A stretch of DNA of 22,492 nucleotides. It comes from CAZJKE01 sp964555625 (GTDB lineage: Bacteria > Planctomycetota > Phycisphaerae > Phycisphaerales > SM1A02). The first letter of the stretch is position 1. Each line of letters opens with the position of its first letter. The DNA is taken from the NCBI GenBank assembly GCA_964555625.1, contig CAZKTE010000029.1, positions 1 through 22,492 on the forward strand. The letters are read 5' to 3'. Both the position numbers and the translations under genes were made by a program. Of this stretch, positions 1 to 9,018 are shown one piece after another. Under the pieces are notes generated by a model, which worked only from the letters and a program-made list of their open reading frames with translations, made no database searches and was not told the DNA's origin.

Positions 1-2
1 TC

Positions 3-431
3 ATCGCCGGCAATACGTTCGCGGACAACGGGGACATGCCATACGGCCGCGAGCGAGGGGGCATCAACATCGAGCACGGCGCGAAGATCGTCATCGCAGG
101 CAATGACTTCACGCGCGACGCTGCCGCGATCCGGCTCTGGTGGGACGCCGATGCGCACCTCCTGGCGCTTCCCTGGGCGCGGGCCAACGGCCACGCCTGC
201 GCAGGCAACATCATCGTCGACAATGTCATCGTCGATCAACCGCTGGGCGTCGAGCTCATCGGCTGCGATGGCACGACGATCCAGGGCAATGCCTTCCGAC
301 AGGTGACGCGGCCACTGGTGGTCGAGGGCATCCAGGTACCGCACAAGGAGCCGCACCCCGACAGTGGAGTTGGGCGGGCGACAATCAGGATGGGACCGTT
401 CGGACCGCTGCCGCGAGGCGATGACACCTAG
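3..431 (+). CDS. Parallel beta-helix repeat protein, 3' end only
   Basis: The reading frame is open from the first complete codon at position 3 to a TAG at 429-431, so the gene starts before the window. The 142 visible residues carry repeated short turns of the type IAGNTF, VIAGNDF, NIIVDNVIV and TIQGNAF. Such Asn-rich turns at roughly 20-25 residue spacing are typical of right-handed parallel beta-helix (pectate-lyase-like or NosD/CASH-like) proteins. These are usually secreted carbohydrate-active enzymes or surface proteins. No catalytic residue can be assigned from this fragment, so the substrate is unknown. The ATG at 36 is internal to the open frame and is not taken as a start. The stop codon overlaps the stop of the convergent gene on the other strand through a shared CTAG. 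Confidence 0.7.
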   Translation: MAGNTFADNGDMPYGRERGGINIEHGAKIVIAGNDFTRDAAAIRLWWDADAHLLALPWARANGHACAGNIIVDNVIVDQPLGVELIGCDGTTIQGNAFRQVTRPLVVEGIQVPHKEPHPDSGVGRATIRMGPFGPLPRGDDT

Positions 432-1153
432 CAGGCGCGGCGGCGGCGGCGGTAGACAAGGGCAATCGCCAGCAGCCCGACGGCGCCGGGCCCCGGGATG
501 TACTGGTAGGAGAAGGCGTACTGGCCAAGGGAAGTGAAGGCCGTCTGGCCGATGACCGACCATGCGCCGTCCTCGTAGGAGAGGAACTGAACCGGCTCGC
601 CGCCGATCAGCGTCATCTCCTCCTCGTAGAGGTTGATCGTGCCCGTCGAGGACTCCACAAGGTCTCCCCAGGCGACGCCCGCCGACGTCTGCCCGTGCTC
701 CCAACCCAGCAGCGCGGCCACCAGCTGCGTGCCGTTGCCCATGTCCTGCCACTGGATCTGCGAACTCTGGTCGCCGCCGGCGAACCAGTCGCTTCCCGAG
801 GACGTGACCGTTGCGATGCCAAGGGCGCTGTCGGGTGAACCGGTTGAACCAGCCTGCCCCACGCCATCGAAGAGACCGATCATCGAGAACCCCGCGTCCG
901 TGCTCGCGACAAGGAAGGAGAGGTGGCCGACCGTATCGACGCCGTCACCGTTGAGGGTCGCGGCGATGAGTTCAAGGTCGCTCATGGCAAAGACGTGGTC
1001 GTCGCCGGAGAGCACCCCTGGAATCTGCCCGGCAGACAGCGAGTATTCCATCCCGCCGCCCTCGATGTGGACGTAGTCCGCCGCTGCGCCTGCGGCCAGG
1101 CACAGCATGGCCAAGAGGCCCTGCGCGCACATAAAGCGGGTGTGGGTAGCCAT
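428..1153 (-). CDS. Secreted protein with PEP-CTERM-like sorting tail
   Basis: This encodes 241 residues. The N-terminus (MATHTRFMCAQGLLAMLCLAAGAA) is a clear signal peptide, which is why I start at the ATG at 1153 rather than at the longer open frame reaching 1297. The 48 extra residues are Arg-rich and would bury the signal. A weak AAGG lies 5 nt before this ATG. The middle (DYVHIEGGGMEYSLSAG and following) is a low-complexity beta-rich domain that I do not recognise. The C-terminus reads IPGPGAVGLLAIALVYRRRRR. It has the proline-rich motif, single hydrophobic helix and basic cluster of PEP-CTERM-type sorting signals processed by exosortase/archaeosortase-like enzymes. Planctomycetes often carry the PGPGA variant. 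The protein is probably exported and anchored or trimmed at the envelope. Its function is unknown. The stop is TAG within the CTAG shared with the convergent beta-helix gene. Confidence 0.8.
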   Translation of the reverse strand: MATHTRFMCAQGLLAMLCLAAGAAADYVHIEGGGMEYSLSAGQIPGVLSGDDHVFAMSDLELIAATLNGDGVDTVGHLSFLVASTDAGFSMIGLFDGVGQAGSTGSPDSALGIATVTSSGSDWFAGGDQSSQIQWQDMGNGTQLVAALLGWEHGQTSAGVAWGDLVESSTGTINLYEEEMTLIGGEPVQFLSYEDGAWSVIGQTAFTSLGQYAFSYQYIPGPGAVGLLAIALVYRRRRRAC

Positions 1154-1257
1154 ACCAGCCTTATCATCGGCCTGATGGCCGGCGATTTCACGCAAATACC
1201 GCCCCGACGCCCTCAGGGCATCGTGGATGCCGCAGGGGCCGCGTACCTTGCCCAGGT

Positions 1258-2703
1258 TTACAGGAGCGGACCAACCAGCGCTACGGCATTCTGCCACGCC
1301 CGTCGCGGGATGGACCAGCTCAATGGCACCGAGGCATCGACGCGCCGCGACCCCTCCATGTAGCGGGTCTGCAGGAACCGCACCTGACTGGCGAAGTCAG
1401 TGTCAAAGAGCAGCAGGCTCACCTCGAAGTTGAGTTCAAGGCTGCGGCGATCGAGATTGGCCGATCCGATCAGCGCCACCTCGCGATCGATGGTCATGGT
1501 CTTGGCATGCAGCAGCCCGCCCTCGTACGCGTGGAGGCGTACGCCCATCTCCAGCATCCTCCGGTAGCGGCTGCGGCTTGCCGCGGCGACCAGCCGAGAG
1601 TCGTTGCGCGCGGGCAGGACCAGGTGCGTCTCGACGCCGCGCTGCGCTGCGGTGCAGAGGGCCGTCTCCGTCACCGCGTCGGGTGCGAAGTAGGGCGTCG
1701 TCAGGACAAGTTCCTCGCGCGCCGCGTGGAAGGCTGTCTGCAGCAGTTGCTGGAGCGCCTGGTTTCGAAAGTTGGGCCCCGTGGCCATGACCTGCGCGGC
1801 GATGCCGTCGTCGTGGATTCCGTCGATGTTTCCCAGCAGGCTCACGAGCGACTCGTCGCTGTCCATGAACCAGTCCTCCACGAAGAGCGCCTGCAAGTCG
1901 TGCACGACCGGTCCGTCGAGCCGAACTGTCGCGTCGACCAGCGGCGCGAAACTCGGCCGAGACGCGAAGTCCGCGTCGGCGAGGTTATGGCTGCCTACAT
2001 ACCCGATGCGCCCGTCGATCACCGCGATCTTCCTGTGGTTTCTCAGATCCAGCCGCGAGAGCGTTGCGCGCAGCAGGTTCGCGGGTAACGCCTCGACGAC
2101 GTGGACTCCGGCCTCCCGCAGCGCGCCACGATGCGCGCTACGCAGAAACGCCCGCGAGCCCACGGCGTCAGCCAGCAGTCGGCACGCTACGCCACGTCGC
2201 GCCGCGTCGCAGAGCGCCTCGACGACGCGCCGGCCGCAGTGGTCGTCGAGCACGATGTAGTAGAGAAGGTGGCAGTGTTCGCGCGCCTCGGCGATGTCGG
2301 AGACGAGGGCATCGACGACAGCGTCCGCGTCGTTGAAGAGCGTGGCGTGGTTTCCGCCGATGGGCACCCCTGCACCGACCGCCTCGGCGATGTGGGCGAT
2401 GGAGCGGTGCTCGGCTTTGACGAGCACGTGCAGGTGCGCGGCGTCCGGGGCATGCGCGACGAGCCCGGGAGGGATCGTGGCCAGGATCTCGCGGTGCCGC
2501 CTCCGTCGCAGGCGGCCCAGGCGGGTCGTGCCCACCAGGATGAACGCGAGCGATCCCAGGAAGGGCACGGCGACAAACAGGACGATCCAAGCCAGGCGGA
2601 CGGATGGAGCCTTCCCGCGCTGCAGCAGGACGACCAGGATCATCAGGGCCTTGAGGAGGAGCTCTCCTCCAAGGACCAGCAGCGGCCACCAGGAACCAAT
2701 CAT
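1258..2703 (-). CDS. cls: Cardiolipin synthase (phospholipase D superfamily)
   Basis: The enzyme joins two phosphatidylglycerol molecules, or a related donor, to make cardiolipin at the inner membrane. The 481 residues match the usual Cls length of about 480. Two N-terminal membrane segments lie near residues 6-28 and 37-58, followed by a basic stretch (RLGRLRRRRH). Two HKD motifs are intact: HRKIAVID (H223, K225, D230) with GSHN after it, and HAKTMTID (H399, K401, D406) followed by GSANLDRRS. The start ATG at 2703 is 22 nt after the stop of the ftsQ-like gene. An earlier in-frame start at 2751 would overlap that gene by 26 nt and add no conserved sequence. It is the last gene of the murC-murB-ddl-ftsQ-cls run, where ftsA and ftsZ would stand in a classic dcw cluster. 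A distinct PLD-family activity cannot be excluded, but the architecture is typical Cls. Confidence 0.92.
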   Translation of the reverse strand: MIGSWWPLLVLGGELLLKALMILVVLLQRGKAPSVRLAWIVLFVAVPFLGSLAFILVGTTRLGRLRRRRHREILATIPPGLVAHAPDAAHLHVLVKAEHRSIAHIAEAVGAGVPIGGNHATLFNDADAVVDALVSDIAEAREHCHLLYYIVLDDHCGRRVVEALCDAARRGVACRLLADAVGSRAFLRSAHRGALREAGVHVVEALPANLLRATLSRLDLRNHRKIAVIDGRIGYVGSHNLADADFASRPSFAPLVDATVRLDGPVVHDLQALFVEDWFMDSDESLVSLLGNIDGIHDDGIAAQVMATGPNFRNQALQQLLQTAFHAAREELVLTTPYFAPDAVTETALCTAAQRGVETHLVLPARNDSRLVAAASRSRYRRMLEMGVRLHAYEGGLLHAKTMTIDREVALIGSANLDRRSLELNFEVSLLLFDTDFASQVRFLQTRYMEGSRRVDASVPLSWSIPRRAWQNAVALVGPLL

Positions 2704-2725
2704 GCCATAACGATAGGGCAGCGCG

Positions 2726-3574
2726 TCAGCGCCGGGTGACCACCCGCACATCGGTCAGGTCCAGCTCGCCGCCGCGACCCTGGTCTATGCGGCCGTATTC
2801 CACGTGGAGATGATCAAGGCGCTGCAACTTCTGCGAGACCAGCGCCTCAAGGGATCGCTCCTGCCCAGGAGCCGATCCCCAGACGATCCGGCAGGGCGTG
2901 TTCGTCAGCAGTACCAGGTCCGCGCTGTCGCTCCATGCCCCAAGGTCGATGCCCACCACGTCCACGGCCCAGGGCTTGTCATAGATCTCCCGCAGCAACC
3001 GCAGCGCCGCGGCCACGTCTGCCCCCGGCCACCGCTCCCCCGGGTGCTGCGGCGGATTGTGGCGAGCGCCGCTGAAGGTGATGAAGTGGTAGCGCGGATC
3101 GACGAACTGGCCGTCGTGCCTCGGGAGTACCCGGCCCACCGGGTCGACGAACCACGCGTCGCCGCCGCGCATGATGCGCGCGTAGGGCACTAGGAACTCC
3201 GCATGCACGATCGCCGATGGACCGCTTCCCCAGGCGACCTGCTCGACGCTGTCAAAGTATCCGGTGGCGCGCAGGTCCGCCGCCGCTCGTACGAGGCCGC
3301 CGCGCGTCAACGGCCGCCCGGCGAGGCGCGTGCGTACGACCCGGCGCAGGTCGGCAAGCAGCGAGCGGTCGATCCAGGTCGGGGCCTGCTCGAAGGTGAC
3401 GGCGAGGTCCGCAGGAGCGATGCGCGCCGACTGCAACCGTGGCACGGCCATGGAGAGCAGCCCGATCGTGCCGGCGGAAACCAGCACCCAGGCGATGATG
3501 ATTGGCCATCGATCGCGGCACGCTTCTCTCAATGCGGCGACAATGACACCCTTGCCCTTGCGCTTGGCTGGCAT
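2726..3574 (-). CDS. ftsQ: FtsQ/DivIB-like cell division protein
   Basis: This is a 282-residue bitopic protein: a short basic cytoplasmic tail (MPAKRKGKG), one membrane helix near residues 24-43, then a periplasmic part. Residues about 53-132 resemble a POTRA domain, followed by WFVDPVGRVLP (141-151), which matches the lvD-x-x-G-x-v block of FtsQ. Overall similarity to FtsQ is low by eye. The assignment rests on topology, this block, and the position straight after murC, murB and ddl, where ftsQ sits in dcw clusters. FtsQ would link FtsB/FtsL to the divisome. I chose the ATG at 3574 because GGTGAG lies 3 nt upstream. An in-frame ATG at 3595 (7 residues longer, 3 nt after ddl) has no such site. 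No ftsA or ftsZ follows. Confidence 0.7.
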   Translation of the reverse strand: MPAKRKGKGVIVAALREACRDRWPIIIAWVLVSAGTIGLLSMAVPRLQSARIAPADLAVTFEQAPTWIDRSLLADLRRVVRTRLAGRPLTRGGLVRAAADLRATGYFDSVEQVAWGSGPSAIVHAEFLVPYARIMRGGDAWFVDPVGRVLPRHDGQFVDPRYHFITFSGARHNPPQHPGERWPGADVAAALRLLREIYDKPWAVDVVGIDLGAWSDSADLVLLTNTPCRIVWGSAPGQERSLEALVSQKLQRLDHLHVEYGRIDQGRGGELDLTDVRVVTRR

Positions 3575-3598
3575 GGTCTCACCATCGGACGCCACGCG

Positions 3599-4507
3599 TC
3601 ACGGGCTTGACTTGCAGTGGCCCGTGGATCGAGCGAGGGCGGCCATGACCAGTTGCGAGCACAGGGCGGGCATGTCCAGGCCGCCGTGGGCGGCGGCCAT
3701 CGGCAGCAGCGAGTGGCTCGTGAACCCCGGCATCGTGTTGATCTCAAGGAGCCAGGAGCCGCGGTCATCGACCATCCAGTCGACCCGGGAGAGATCGCGG
3801 CACCCGAGGGCCTCGTGGAGTTCAAGCGACCAGCGGGCGAGCTCCGCCGTCTGCCGGGGCGGGTTCATCAGGTACCGCGTGTCGTCTCGACGGTACTTGG
3901 CGTCAAAGTCGTAGAAGTCGACGCCCGGGACAATCTCGATCGCCGCAAGTGGCCGATCCCCCACGATGCCGATGGTCAACTCCCCGCCGGCGACGAATTG
4001 CTCAGCGAGGATGGGGCTCTGTGCCGCTGCCAGTACATCCTCGACAGCGGCGGCGTCCTCGCAGATGTGCACGCCGTAGCTCGATCCCTCCTCGATGGGC
4101 TTGAGGACCAGCGGGGGGCTGAGGTCGCAGCGCGTCCCCGGGGCCACGACCTGCCAGGGCGGCGTCGCGATACCCAATTCCTCGGCACGCTCCTTTGTGC
4201 AAACCTTGTCCATGGCCGACCTCGCTGCGTCCTGGCCGCTGCCCACAAAGCAACACCCGGCAGCCTCCAGCCGCTGCTGCAGCGGGCCACCTTCGCCGAA
4301 GGGACCGTGCAGGGCCGGGAAGACGACGTCGGCGCCCAGTGCCGCGAGGTCCTCGACCTTCGGCCGATCGATGATCACCTGCGTCACGGCGTAGGACGAG
4401 CATGACGCAAGCGCAGCGGCGACGGCGCCGCCGGAGTCAATCGATACATCACGCTCCGCGTCCGGGCCACCCATGAGCACCGCCACGGTGATGGGCGCGT
4501 CGCTCAC
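3599..4507 (-). CDS. ddl: D-alanine--D-alanine ligase
   Basis: This ATP-grasp enzyme joins two D-Ala residues to give the dipeptide used by MurF in peptidoglycan precursor synthesis, in the cytoplasm. The 302 residues fit the DdlB size. Visible family motifs are GGPDAERDVSIDSG (11-26, with E18 for substrate binding), HGPFGEGGPLQ (67-77), the ATP lysine in LVLKPIEEGSSYGV (134-146), the catalytic R241 in SRVDW, and LEINTMPGFT (254-263), where the metal-binding Glu and Asn sit. The start is GTG, and it overlaps the murB stop in a GTGA tetranucleotide (4504-4507), indicating translational coupling. It is third in the murC-murB-ddl-ftsQ-cls run. The family call is secure. Confidence 0.96.
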   Translation of the reverse strand: MSDAPITVAVLMGGPDAERDVSIDSGGAVAAALASCSSYAVTQVIIDRPKVEDLAALGADVVFPALHGPFGEGGPLQQRLEAAGCCFVGSGQDAARSAMDKVCTKERAEELGIATPPWQVVAPGTRCDLSPPLVLKPIEEGSSYGVHICEDAAAVEDVLAAAQSPILAEQFVAGGELTIGIVGDRPLAAIEIVPGVDFYDFDAKYRRDDTRYLMNPPRQTAELARWSLELHEALGCRDLSRVDWMVDDRGSWLLEINTMPGFTSHSLLPMAAAHGGLDMPALCSQLVMAALARSTGHCKSSP

Positions 4508-5451
4508 GCGTCGGCCTCCTCGCGCGACCAGATGACGACCTCGCGCTGCAGGATGATGCCGCAGGCGTCCTGGACGCGCTGACGCACGAGGTCCATCAGC
4601 GCAAGCACGTCGCGGGCGTTTCCGTCCGGGGTTGTGCTAATGAAGTTGGCATGCTGGCGGCTGACGTGCGCGCCACCGACCGATACTCCCTTGAGTCCCG
4701 CCTCGTCGATGAGCCGCCCGGCGCTGACGCGTTCGCCACTGGCCGGATCGATGGGATTCTTGAAGGCGCAGCCTGCCGTCGCGTCCGAGAGCGGTTGGCG
4801 GGAAGCCTTCCAGGCGAAGATCTCCTTGACCCTGGCGCGCACGGCGACCGGATCCTCCTGCGCAAGTGCGAAGGTCGCGCAGAGCACGATGGGATCGGCG
4901 ATGCGCGCGCAGCGATACTCGAAGTCGATCTCGCTGGCCGGGTACGTCACGATCTCGCCGCCGCTGGTGACGCAGGTGATCGTCTCAAGGTGATCGCTGA
5001 TGCAGCCGTAGGTGCCACCTGCGTTCATGCGGACCGCGCCGCCAATGGTCGCGGGGATGCCCGCCATGGCCGCCAGTCCGTCAAGTCCCTCTCGCACCGT
5101 GCGCATGAGCGTGCGGGCCATGTCGGCGCCGGCCATGGCGCGCACGGCGGTAATCGGTCCCTCGCGGTTGAAGCTCAGTCCTCGGAACGCCTCGTGGTCG
5201 AGCTGAACGACGATGCCGTCGACCCCGATGTCGTCGATGAGCAGGTTTGCACCCCGGCCCAGGATCCGCAGGGGGAGCTGCGAGTCGCTGCAGCGACGGA
5301 CCAGCGCCGCGAGGGCGTCCTCGCTGTTGGGTCGCACGAGCGCATCTGCCCGTCCGCCGACGACGAAGAATGTCCGGGCAGCAACCGGCGCGTCGAACTC
5401 GACCGCGACGTCCAGGTCCCCGAACAGCGTCGACGCAAACCTCGTGCCCAT
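4504..5451 (-). CDS. murB: UDP-N-acetylenolpyruvoylglucosamine reductase
   Basis: This FAD enzyme reduces UDP-GlcNAc-enolpyruvate to UDP-MurNAc with NADPH, the second committed step of peptidoglycan synthesis. The 315 residues show the FAD-binding blocks VGGRADALVRP (31-41), LRILGRGANLLIDD (61-74) and GIPATIGGAVRMNAG (131-145), then FEYR (R180), RQPLSDATAGCAFKNP (218-233), SAGRLIDEAGLKG and a late Glu (E304). The residue at the proton-donor position is Cys (C228) where E. coli has Ser. This is a known variation in other bacteria. The start at ATG 5451 lies 7 nt after the murC stop. The open frame extends 60 codons upstream but that part is Arg/Ser-rich shadow sequence inside murC. It is coupled to ddl by a 4-nt overlap. 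Confidence 0.96.
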   Translation of the reverse strand: MGTRFASTLFGDLDVAVEFDAPVAARTFFVVGGRADALVRPNSEDALAALVRRCSDSQLPLRILGRGANLLIDDIGVDGIVVQLDHEAFRGLSFNREGPITAVRAMAGADMARTLMRTVREGLDGLAAMAGIPATIGGAVRMNAGGTYGCISDHLETITCVTSGGEIVTYPASEIDFEYRCARIADPIVLCATFALAQEDPVAVRARVKEIFAWKASRQPLSDATAGCAFKNPIDPASGERVSAGRLIDEAGLKGVSVGGAHVSRQHANFISTTPDGNARDVLALMDLVRQRVQDACGIILQREVVIWSREEADA

Positions 5452-5458
5452 GCCGGGC

Positions 5459-6922
5459 TCAGGATACCGCCCTGGTGGCCGCAACAAGCTCGTGGGCGAT
5501 CGTCCAGACCGGGCCGGCTCCCATGACCACGACCAGGTCGCCGTCTCGCATCGTCGAGCGCAGGTGGGCGACGATGTCCTGGAAGTCAGCCACGTGCCGG
5601 GCGCAGGCGCCCTGGGCGACGAGGCGATCAACGAGGTCCTGCGCGGAGACCCGCTGCTTCTCCTTTTCGCTGTCGCGCACGAAGTAGATCTTCGGCACGA
5701 TGACCTCGTCTGCGCTGGAGAAGCTCAGCGCGAACTGGTCGAGCAGGAAGCGGGTGCGGCTGTGTTGGTGGGGCTGGAAGACGCAGACGAGCCGCTTGGG
5801 GGTCTCCGCCGCGCGCAGAGCACGCAGCGTCGTCTCGATCTCGGTGGGGTGATGGCCGTAGTCGTCGTAGACCACCGCAGCGCCGCCGTCGCTCGTGTCA
5901 ATCTCCCCGAGCCGCTGGAGGCGGCGATCCACGCCGCTGAACGCTTCGAGCGGCTCGATGAGGTGTTCCCAGTCGACGCCGAGTCGGACGGCCAGGATCG
6001 CCGCCGCCGCGGCGTTGAGCGCGTTGTGTGTGCCCGGTGACGGATTGGTCCACTGGATGGTCCACATGCCATCGCGCAAGATGCCCACGCGGCGCACGGC
6101 GGGATCAAAGATCACCTGGTAGTCGGCCTCCGGGTGGAAGCCGAAGGTCTCGACCGCCGCGTTGATGCCCGCCGTGACGAGGTGTCGGTGCGCGCCATCG
6201 TGGGCGATGAGCAGGTAGCCGCCGTCCTCGGCACTTGGGACCTGCTGCGCGAAGCGGCGGAAGGCCTCGATGATGGCGTCGAGCGAATCGTAGATGTCGA
6301 GGTGATCCTCCTCGATGTTTGCGATGAGCGCCATCGACGGGTGGTGGTCGTGGAACGAACGGTTGAACTCGCAGGCCTCGCTGATGAGCAGGCCTGCCTG
6401 GCCGGCCCGTATCCCGATGGGAACGATCGCCGCCCCGACGCCGCTGCTGCCGCCGATGGCCGGGCACGTCGCTCCCACGATGAATCCCGGGTCGAGGCCC
6501 GCCTGCTGCAGCAGCCATGCCAGGAGCGATACGGTCGAGCTCTTGCCGTGGGTGCCGGCGATGCAGATGGCAGTGTGATGGCGCTGCACCAGGCCGAGCA
6601 TGCAGGCATAGGTCAGGACCGGCAAGCCACGCGATCGGGCGTGCTGGAGCTCCAGATGGTCATCGGCTATGGCGGCCGAGCACACCAGAGCGTCACATGC
6701 CTCGGCAATGGCCCCTCCGTCCTGGGCATGGTCCACGGAGATCCCATCGTCAACGAGCGCTGCGGTGATCGGCGAGGGCGTGCAATCACTTCCAGCAACG
6801 CGCGCGCCGAGTTGCGAGAGGAGTCGCGCAAGCCCGCTCATGCCGCACCCGCCGATGCCGGTGAAGTGAAACGTCCTGCCGGCGAGGTCTTCGAGGGGGA
6901 AGGGCAGCGGGGGGTCGGCCAT
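5459..6922 (-). CDS. murC: UDP-N-acetylmuramate--L-alanine ligase
   Basis: This ATP-dependent Mur ligase adds the first amino acid, normally L-Ala, to UDP-MurNAc. The 487 residues carry the N-terminal Rossmann motif FTGIGGCGMSGLARLL (20-34), the P-loop AGTHGKSS (122-129; the last residue is often Thr), SEACEFNRSF (181-190), NIEEDHLDIYDS (202-213), YDDYGHHPTE (352-361) and FQPHQHSRT (382-390). The start at ATG 6922 is chosen because the family N-terminus begins about here. The open frame reaches 7276, but those 118 extra codons are low-quality sequence antisense to the response regulator. The start has no clear Shine-Dalgarno. A -10-like TAGACT ends 7 nt before it, so the message may be leaderless. 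It is first gene of the five-gene envelope operon. Confidence 0.96.
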   Translation of the reverse strand: MADPPLPFPLEDLAGRTFHFTGIGGCGMSGLARLLSQLGARVAGSDCTPSPITAALVDDGISVDHAQDGGAIAEACDALVCSAAIADDHLELQHARSRGLPVLTYACMLGLVQRHHTAICIAGTHGKSSTVSLLAWLLQQAGLDPGFIVGATCPAIGGSSGVGAAIVPIGIRAGQAGLLISEACEFNRSFHDHHPSMALIANIEEDHLDIYDSLDAIIEAFRRFAQQVPSAEDGGYLLIAHDGAHRHLVTAGINAAVETFGFHPEADYQVIFDPAVRRVGILRDGMWTIQWTNPSPGTHNALNAAAAAILAVRLGVDWEHLIEPLEAFSGVDRRLQRLGEIDTSDGGAAVVYDDYGHHPTEIETTLRALRAAETPKRLVCVFQPHQHSRTRFLLDQFALSFSSADEVIVPKIYFVRDSEKEKQRVSAQDLVDRLVAQGACARHVADFQDIVAHLRSTMRDGDLVVVMGAGPVWTIAHELVAATRAVS

Positions 6923-6929
6923 TACATGG

Positions 6930-6935
6930 AGTCTA
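6930..6935 (-). promoter_or_regulatory. Candidate -10 element of the murC operon (leaderless type)
   Basis: On the minus strand the hexamer is TAGACT. It is followed by 7 nt and then the murC ATG, so transcription would begin at or within a few bases of the start codon. No TTGACA-like -35 is evident; the expected -35 region falls inside the inverted repeat at 6948-6969. This is sequence pattern only. Confidence 0.45.
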
Positions 6936-6947
6936 TCGCCCTCAGCG

Positions 6948-6969
6948 GCCGCGTCTCTTGAGACGCGGC
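6948..6969. promoter_or_regulatory. Perfect inverted repeat in the murC/response regulator divergent promoter
   Basis: Two perfect 10-nt arms, GCCGCGTCTC and GAGACGCGGC, are separated by a 2-nt TT spacer. The element lies near the middle of the 67-nt region between the divergent start codons of murC and the sigma-54 response regulator. It covers where the -35 regions of both putative promoters would be. It looks like an operator for a dimeric regulator. A 2-nt loop is too short for a normal RNA hairpin, and no T-run follows, so a terminator is unlikely. Confidence 0.6.
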
Positions 6970-6974
6970 GCGAG

Positions 6975-6980
6975 TACAAT
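6975..6980 (+). promoter_or_regulatory. Candidate -10 element of the response regulator gene (leaderless type)
   Basis: TACAAT matches the TATAAT consensus at 5 of 6 positions and ends 9 nt before the ATG at 6990. No Shine-Dalgarno is present in the short interval (CCGCCGCGC). The predicted transcript start would be within about 3 nt of the start codon. A TTGAGA at 6958-6963 is only 11 nt upstream, too close for a standard -35. Confidence 0.5.
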
Positions 6981-6989
6981 CCGCCGCGC

Positions 6990-8360
<1,371 letters not shown>

Positions 8361-8367
8361 GGGGTGC

Positions 8368-8373
8368 TAGGAT
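8368..8373 (+). promoter_or_regulatory. Weak candidate -10 element upstream of the YceI-family gene
   Basis: TAGGAT lies just after the regulator stop codon, 36 nt before the YceI-family ATG. It would give a leader of about 30 nt that includes the AGGAG ribosome binding site. No good -35 was seen. Read-through from the regulator gene is equally possible. Confidence 0.25.
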
Positions 8374-8409
8374 GCCTCGCCCTGTGGGGTACTAGGAGCA
8401 CTCAACATC

Positions 8410-9015
8410 ATGCCACGATCCCTGATCCTCGCACTCTGTGCCAGCGCCCTTGCCGGCGCTGGACTCCTTGACGCGGGCCAGACGACGACGCCCGCGGCGC
8501 AGCGCATCTTCGAGCTCGATCCCGTCCACTGTGCGGCGATGTTCCGCATACACCATGCCGGGGCCGGCCAGTTCTGGGGCCGCTTCAATGACGTAACCGG
8601 CTCCGTGATCTACGCCGAGGACGACTCGACGGCTCCTGCCTTCGAGATCTCAGTCGCAGCCGAGTCGATCGACACTGGTACCGAGAAACTCGATCGCACC
8701 CTGCAGTCGCCCAACTTCTTCAACCGCATCGAGCACCCGGCGATCACCTTCAAGAGCACACGGAGCGTCCGGGTGGACCACCGCAAGTGGACCGTACATG
8801 GTGATCTGACGCTCCTTGGCGTCTCGCGGCCCATTGCTGCGGAGGTCGAGGTGACCGGGACCGTCGGGAACCCCGTTCAGGCCAAGGCCGGGTTCGAGGC
8901 GACTTTCACGATTCACCGAAGCGACTTCGGGATGACGTGGGGCGTCGATAACGCCGCGTTGGGTGACGAGGTCCGCCTGGTCATCGCCCTTGAGGGCGAC
9001 GCTGGACCGGGCTGA
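8410..9015 (+). CDS. YceI-family periplasmic lipid-binding-like protein
   Basis: The 201 residues start with a signal peptide (MPRSLILALCASALAGAG). The mature part is YceI-like: FELDPVHCAAMFRIHHAGAGQFWGRF (the family has D-x-x-H-S-x-x-x-F-x-V-x-H), VAAESIDTGTEKLDRTLQSPNFF, PAITFKST, VHGDLTLLGVSRPI and a late GDEVRLVI. YceI proteins form a lipocalin-like barrel that binds polyisoprenoids. Physiological roles vary and are often unclear. AGGAG (8394-8398) lies 11 nt before the ATG. It follows the response regulator by 49 nt on the same strand and is followed 3 nt later by a membrane protein, so the three may be co-transcribed. The family call is firm; the ligand is inferred from the family. Confidence 0.9.
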   Translation: MPRSLILALCASALAGAGLLDAGQTTTPAAQRIFELDPVHCAAMFRIHHAGAGQFWGRFNDVTGSVIYAEDDSTAPAFEISVAAESIDTGTEKLDRTLQSPNFFNRIEHPAITFKSTRSVRVDHRKWTVHGDLTLLGVSRPIAAEVEVTGTVGNPVQAKAGFEATFTIHRSDFGMTWGVDNAALGDEVRLVIALEGDAGPG

Positions 9016-9018
9016 CCC

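Noticed and set aside
1168..1181. Small hairpin CGGCC-TGAT-GGCCG after cls
   Set aside because: The stem is only 5 bp with no T-run on either strand, so it is not a credible terminator.
1154..1297. Longer start for the PEP-CTERM-like protein
   Set aside because: It would place 48 charged residues before a clear signal peptide and overlap the end of cls.
2101..2739. Plus-strand open frame of 212 codons antisense to cls
   Set aside because: It has no family-like features and lies wholly inside a gene with intact HKD motifs. Long antisense frames are common at high GC.
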